Origin: Gemmatimonadota bacterium | GTDB taxonomy: Bacteria; Gemmatimonadota; Gemmatimonadetes; Longimicrobiales; Gaopeijiaceae | NCBI GenBank assembly: GCA_040882465.1 | Contig: JBBEBG010000007.1 | Location: 77,357-141,356 of the forward strand | Length of the DNA stretch: 64,000 nt | Direction of reading: 5' to 3' | Shown here: one piece after another, positions 63,510 to 64,000 of the stretch | Layout: each line of letters opens with the position of its first letter | How positions within the stretch are numbered: the first letter of the stretch is position 1 | Notes under the pieces: model-generated | What the model was told of the DNA's origin: nothing | The model's input: only the letters and a program-made list of their open reading frames with translations | Database searches by the model: none | Program-made: the position numbers and the translations under genes

Positions 63510-63581
63510 GGACGCAGGACATACGAGCCGCCGCGCAGTGCCACGGAGGACGTGGTTCGGTGCGGCGGCTCGCGTGCGTCC
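63510..63581 (+). terminator. large hairpin after the lysine-rich gene
   Basis: Nested inverted repeats: GGACGCA (63510-63516) with TGCGTCC (63575-63581), and CGAGCCGCCGC (63524-63534) with its complement at 63562-63572. Likely a terminator or transcript-stabilising structure; no U-run. Confidence 0.5.
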
Positions 63582-63668
63582 GGGAACCCGGGTCCGTCTC
63601 TCGGGGAAGAACGAGATGAGCAGGACTCGCGACGAGAAGGATCGTCTCCCCGGACTGGATGGCCCACG

Positions 63669-64000
63669 ATGCAAGATCTTGGCGATCCCCACCAGAGCAG
63701 GTCCGGTGGACCGTCCCCGCTCCCGACCCTCGGCCGGCGGCGCCGTAGCGCGAAGGGCCCCAACTGGGGCCTCGTGGCTCTCCTCCTCGCCGTGGTCGCC
63801 GGTGGCATCTGGGCCCTGACCCGGTTCCTGGGAGGACCCGAAGACTCTTCGCTCGCGACCGCGCCGACCGACACTCTCACGGCTCCCCCGGAAGACTCGC
63901 TCGACGACGTGCCGCCACTCGACCTCCCCGAGCTCGGGATGAGCGACGCGCTTGTGCGGAGGCTCGTCGCAGGGCTCTCGGCGCGCCCCGAGCTCGCCCG
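63669..64000 (+). CDS. DUF3014 protein, 3' end missing
   Basis: The ATG at 63669 opens a frame that runs off the right edge. Visible are an Arg-rich N terminus, one span (WGLVALLLAVVAGGIWALTR, about 35-55), a Pro/Asp-rich linker and the start of a DUF3014 domain (LPELGMSDALVRRLVAGLSA, then RPELAR). The family is of unknown function and membrane-anchored. Confidence 0.8.
   Translation, partial: MQDLGDPHQSRSGGPSPLPTLGRRRRSAKGPNWGLVALLLAVVAGGIWALTRFLGGPEDSSLATAPTDTLTAPPEDSLDDVPPLDLPELGMSDALVRRLVAGLSARPELA

Overview
The window looks like chromosomal DNA from a GC-rich, aerobic, Gram-negative bacterium. Gemmatimonadota is the most likely phylum and Acidobacteriota the main alternative. This rests on gene content: three PQQ-dependent dehydrogenases, NHL beta-propeller proteins, a gluconate 2-dehydrogenase subunit 3/GMC pair, a PadR plus ADOP-type permease pair, DUF1800/DUF1501 partners, TAXI-type TRAP transport, and many exported proteins with short AAQ-type signal peptides or lipoboxes. 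I cannot confirm the taxonomy without a search. No rRNA, CRISPR array, phage or transposase was found. Genes run off both ends: a HupE/UreJ-like protein on the left and a DUF3014 protein on the right.

Layout. (1) 0-8 kb: truncated HupE/UreJ protein, a secreted DUF1554-like protein, a cytochrome c lipoprotein, then two paralogous NHL propellers followed by a quinohaemoprotein alcohol dehydrogenase that ends at a good terminator. (2) 8-14 kb: divergent SGNH hydrolase and serine esterase, then a tight run of DUF4212, Na+/solute symporter, YajQ, periplasmic rhodanese and an unknown secreted protein. (3) 14-22.3 kb: minus-strand PEBP, gluconate-dehydrogenase subunit 3 and GMC oxidoreductase, then a SET-domain protein. 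A plus-strand run follows: NHL propeller, ACT/DUF5612 protein, PQQ dehydrogenase, lipoprotein. (4) 22.4-31.5 kb: six minus-strand genes: TPR lipoprotein, unknown lipoprotein, VTT-flavin disulfide reductase fusion, cyclase, MBL hydrolase, PQQ dehydrogenase. (5) 31.7-41.6 kb: MsbA-like ABC exporter, multi-span spermidine-synthase fusion, Spy-like protein, a small secreted protein, an unrecognised 968-residue exported protein, and a class III CoA-transferase. (6) 41.6-47.7 kb: coupled parvulin and HupE pair, CapA-like protein, and a TRAP permease in frame with its TAXI receptor. (7) 47.7-49.3 kb: a decayed island with asparagine-synthetase-like and possible methyltransferase remnants. (8) 49.3-64 kb: PadR-ADOP pair, a hydrolase-DUF1800-DUF1501 run, histidine kinase/response regulator/TolC, a second PadR gene with operator-like repeats, an RsmB-like methyltransferase, a SprT-like metallopeptidase, a lysine-rich histone-H1-like protein and DUF3014.

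How it fits together. The shared theme is periplasmic oxidation and turnover of small organic molecules. Each of three clusters pairs a PQQ dehydrogenase with a different set of exported partners, and cytochrome c domains are available to take electrons. Symporter and TRAP systems and a CoA-transferase would bring in and activate the products. No PQQ biosynthesis genes are present here. The observations I would follow first are the homopolymer-associated TRAP-TAXI fusion, the 968-residue protein, the DUF5612 gene inside a PQQ cluster, and the parvulin-HupE module.
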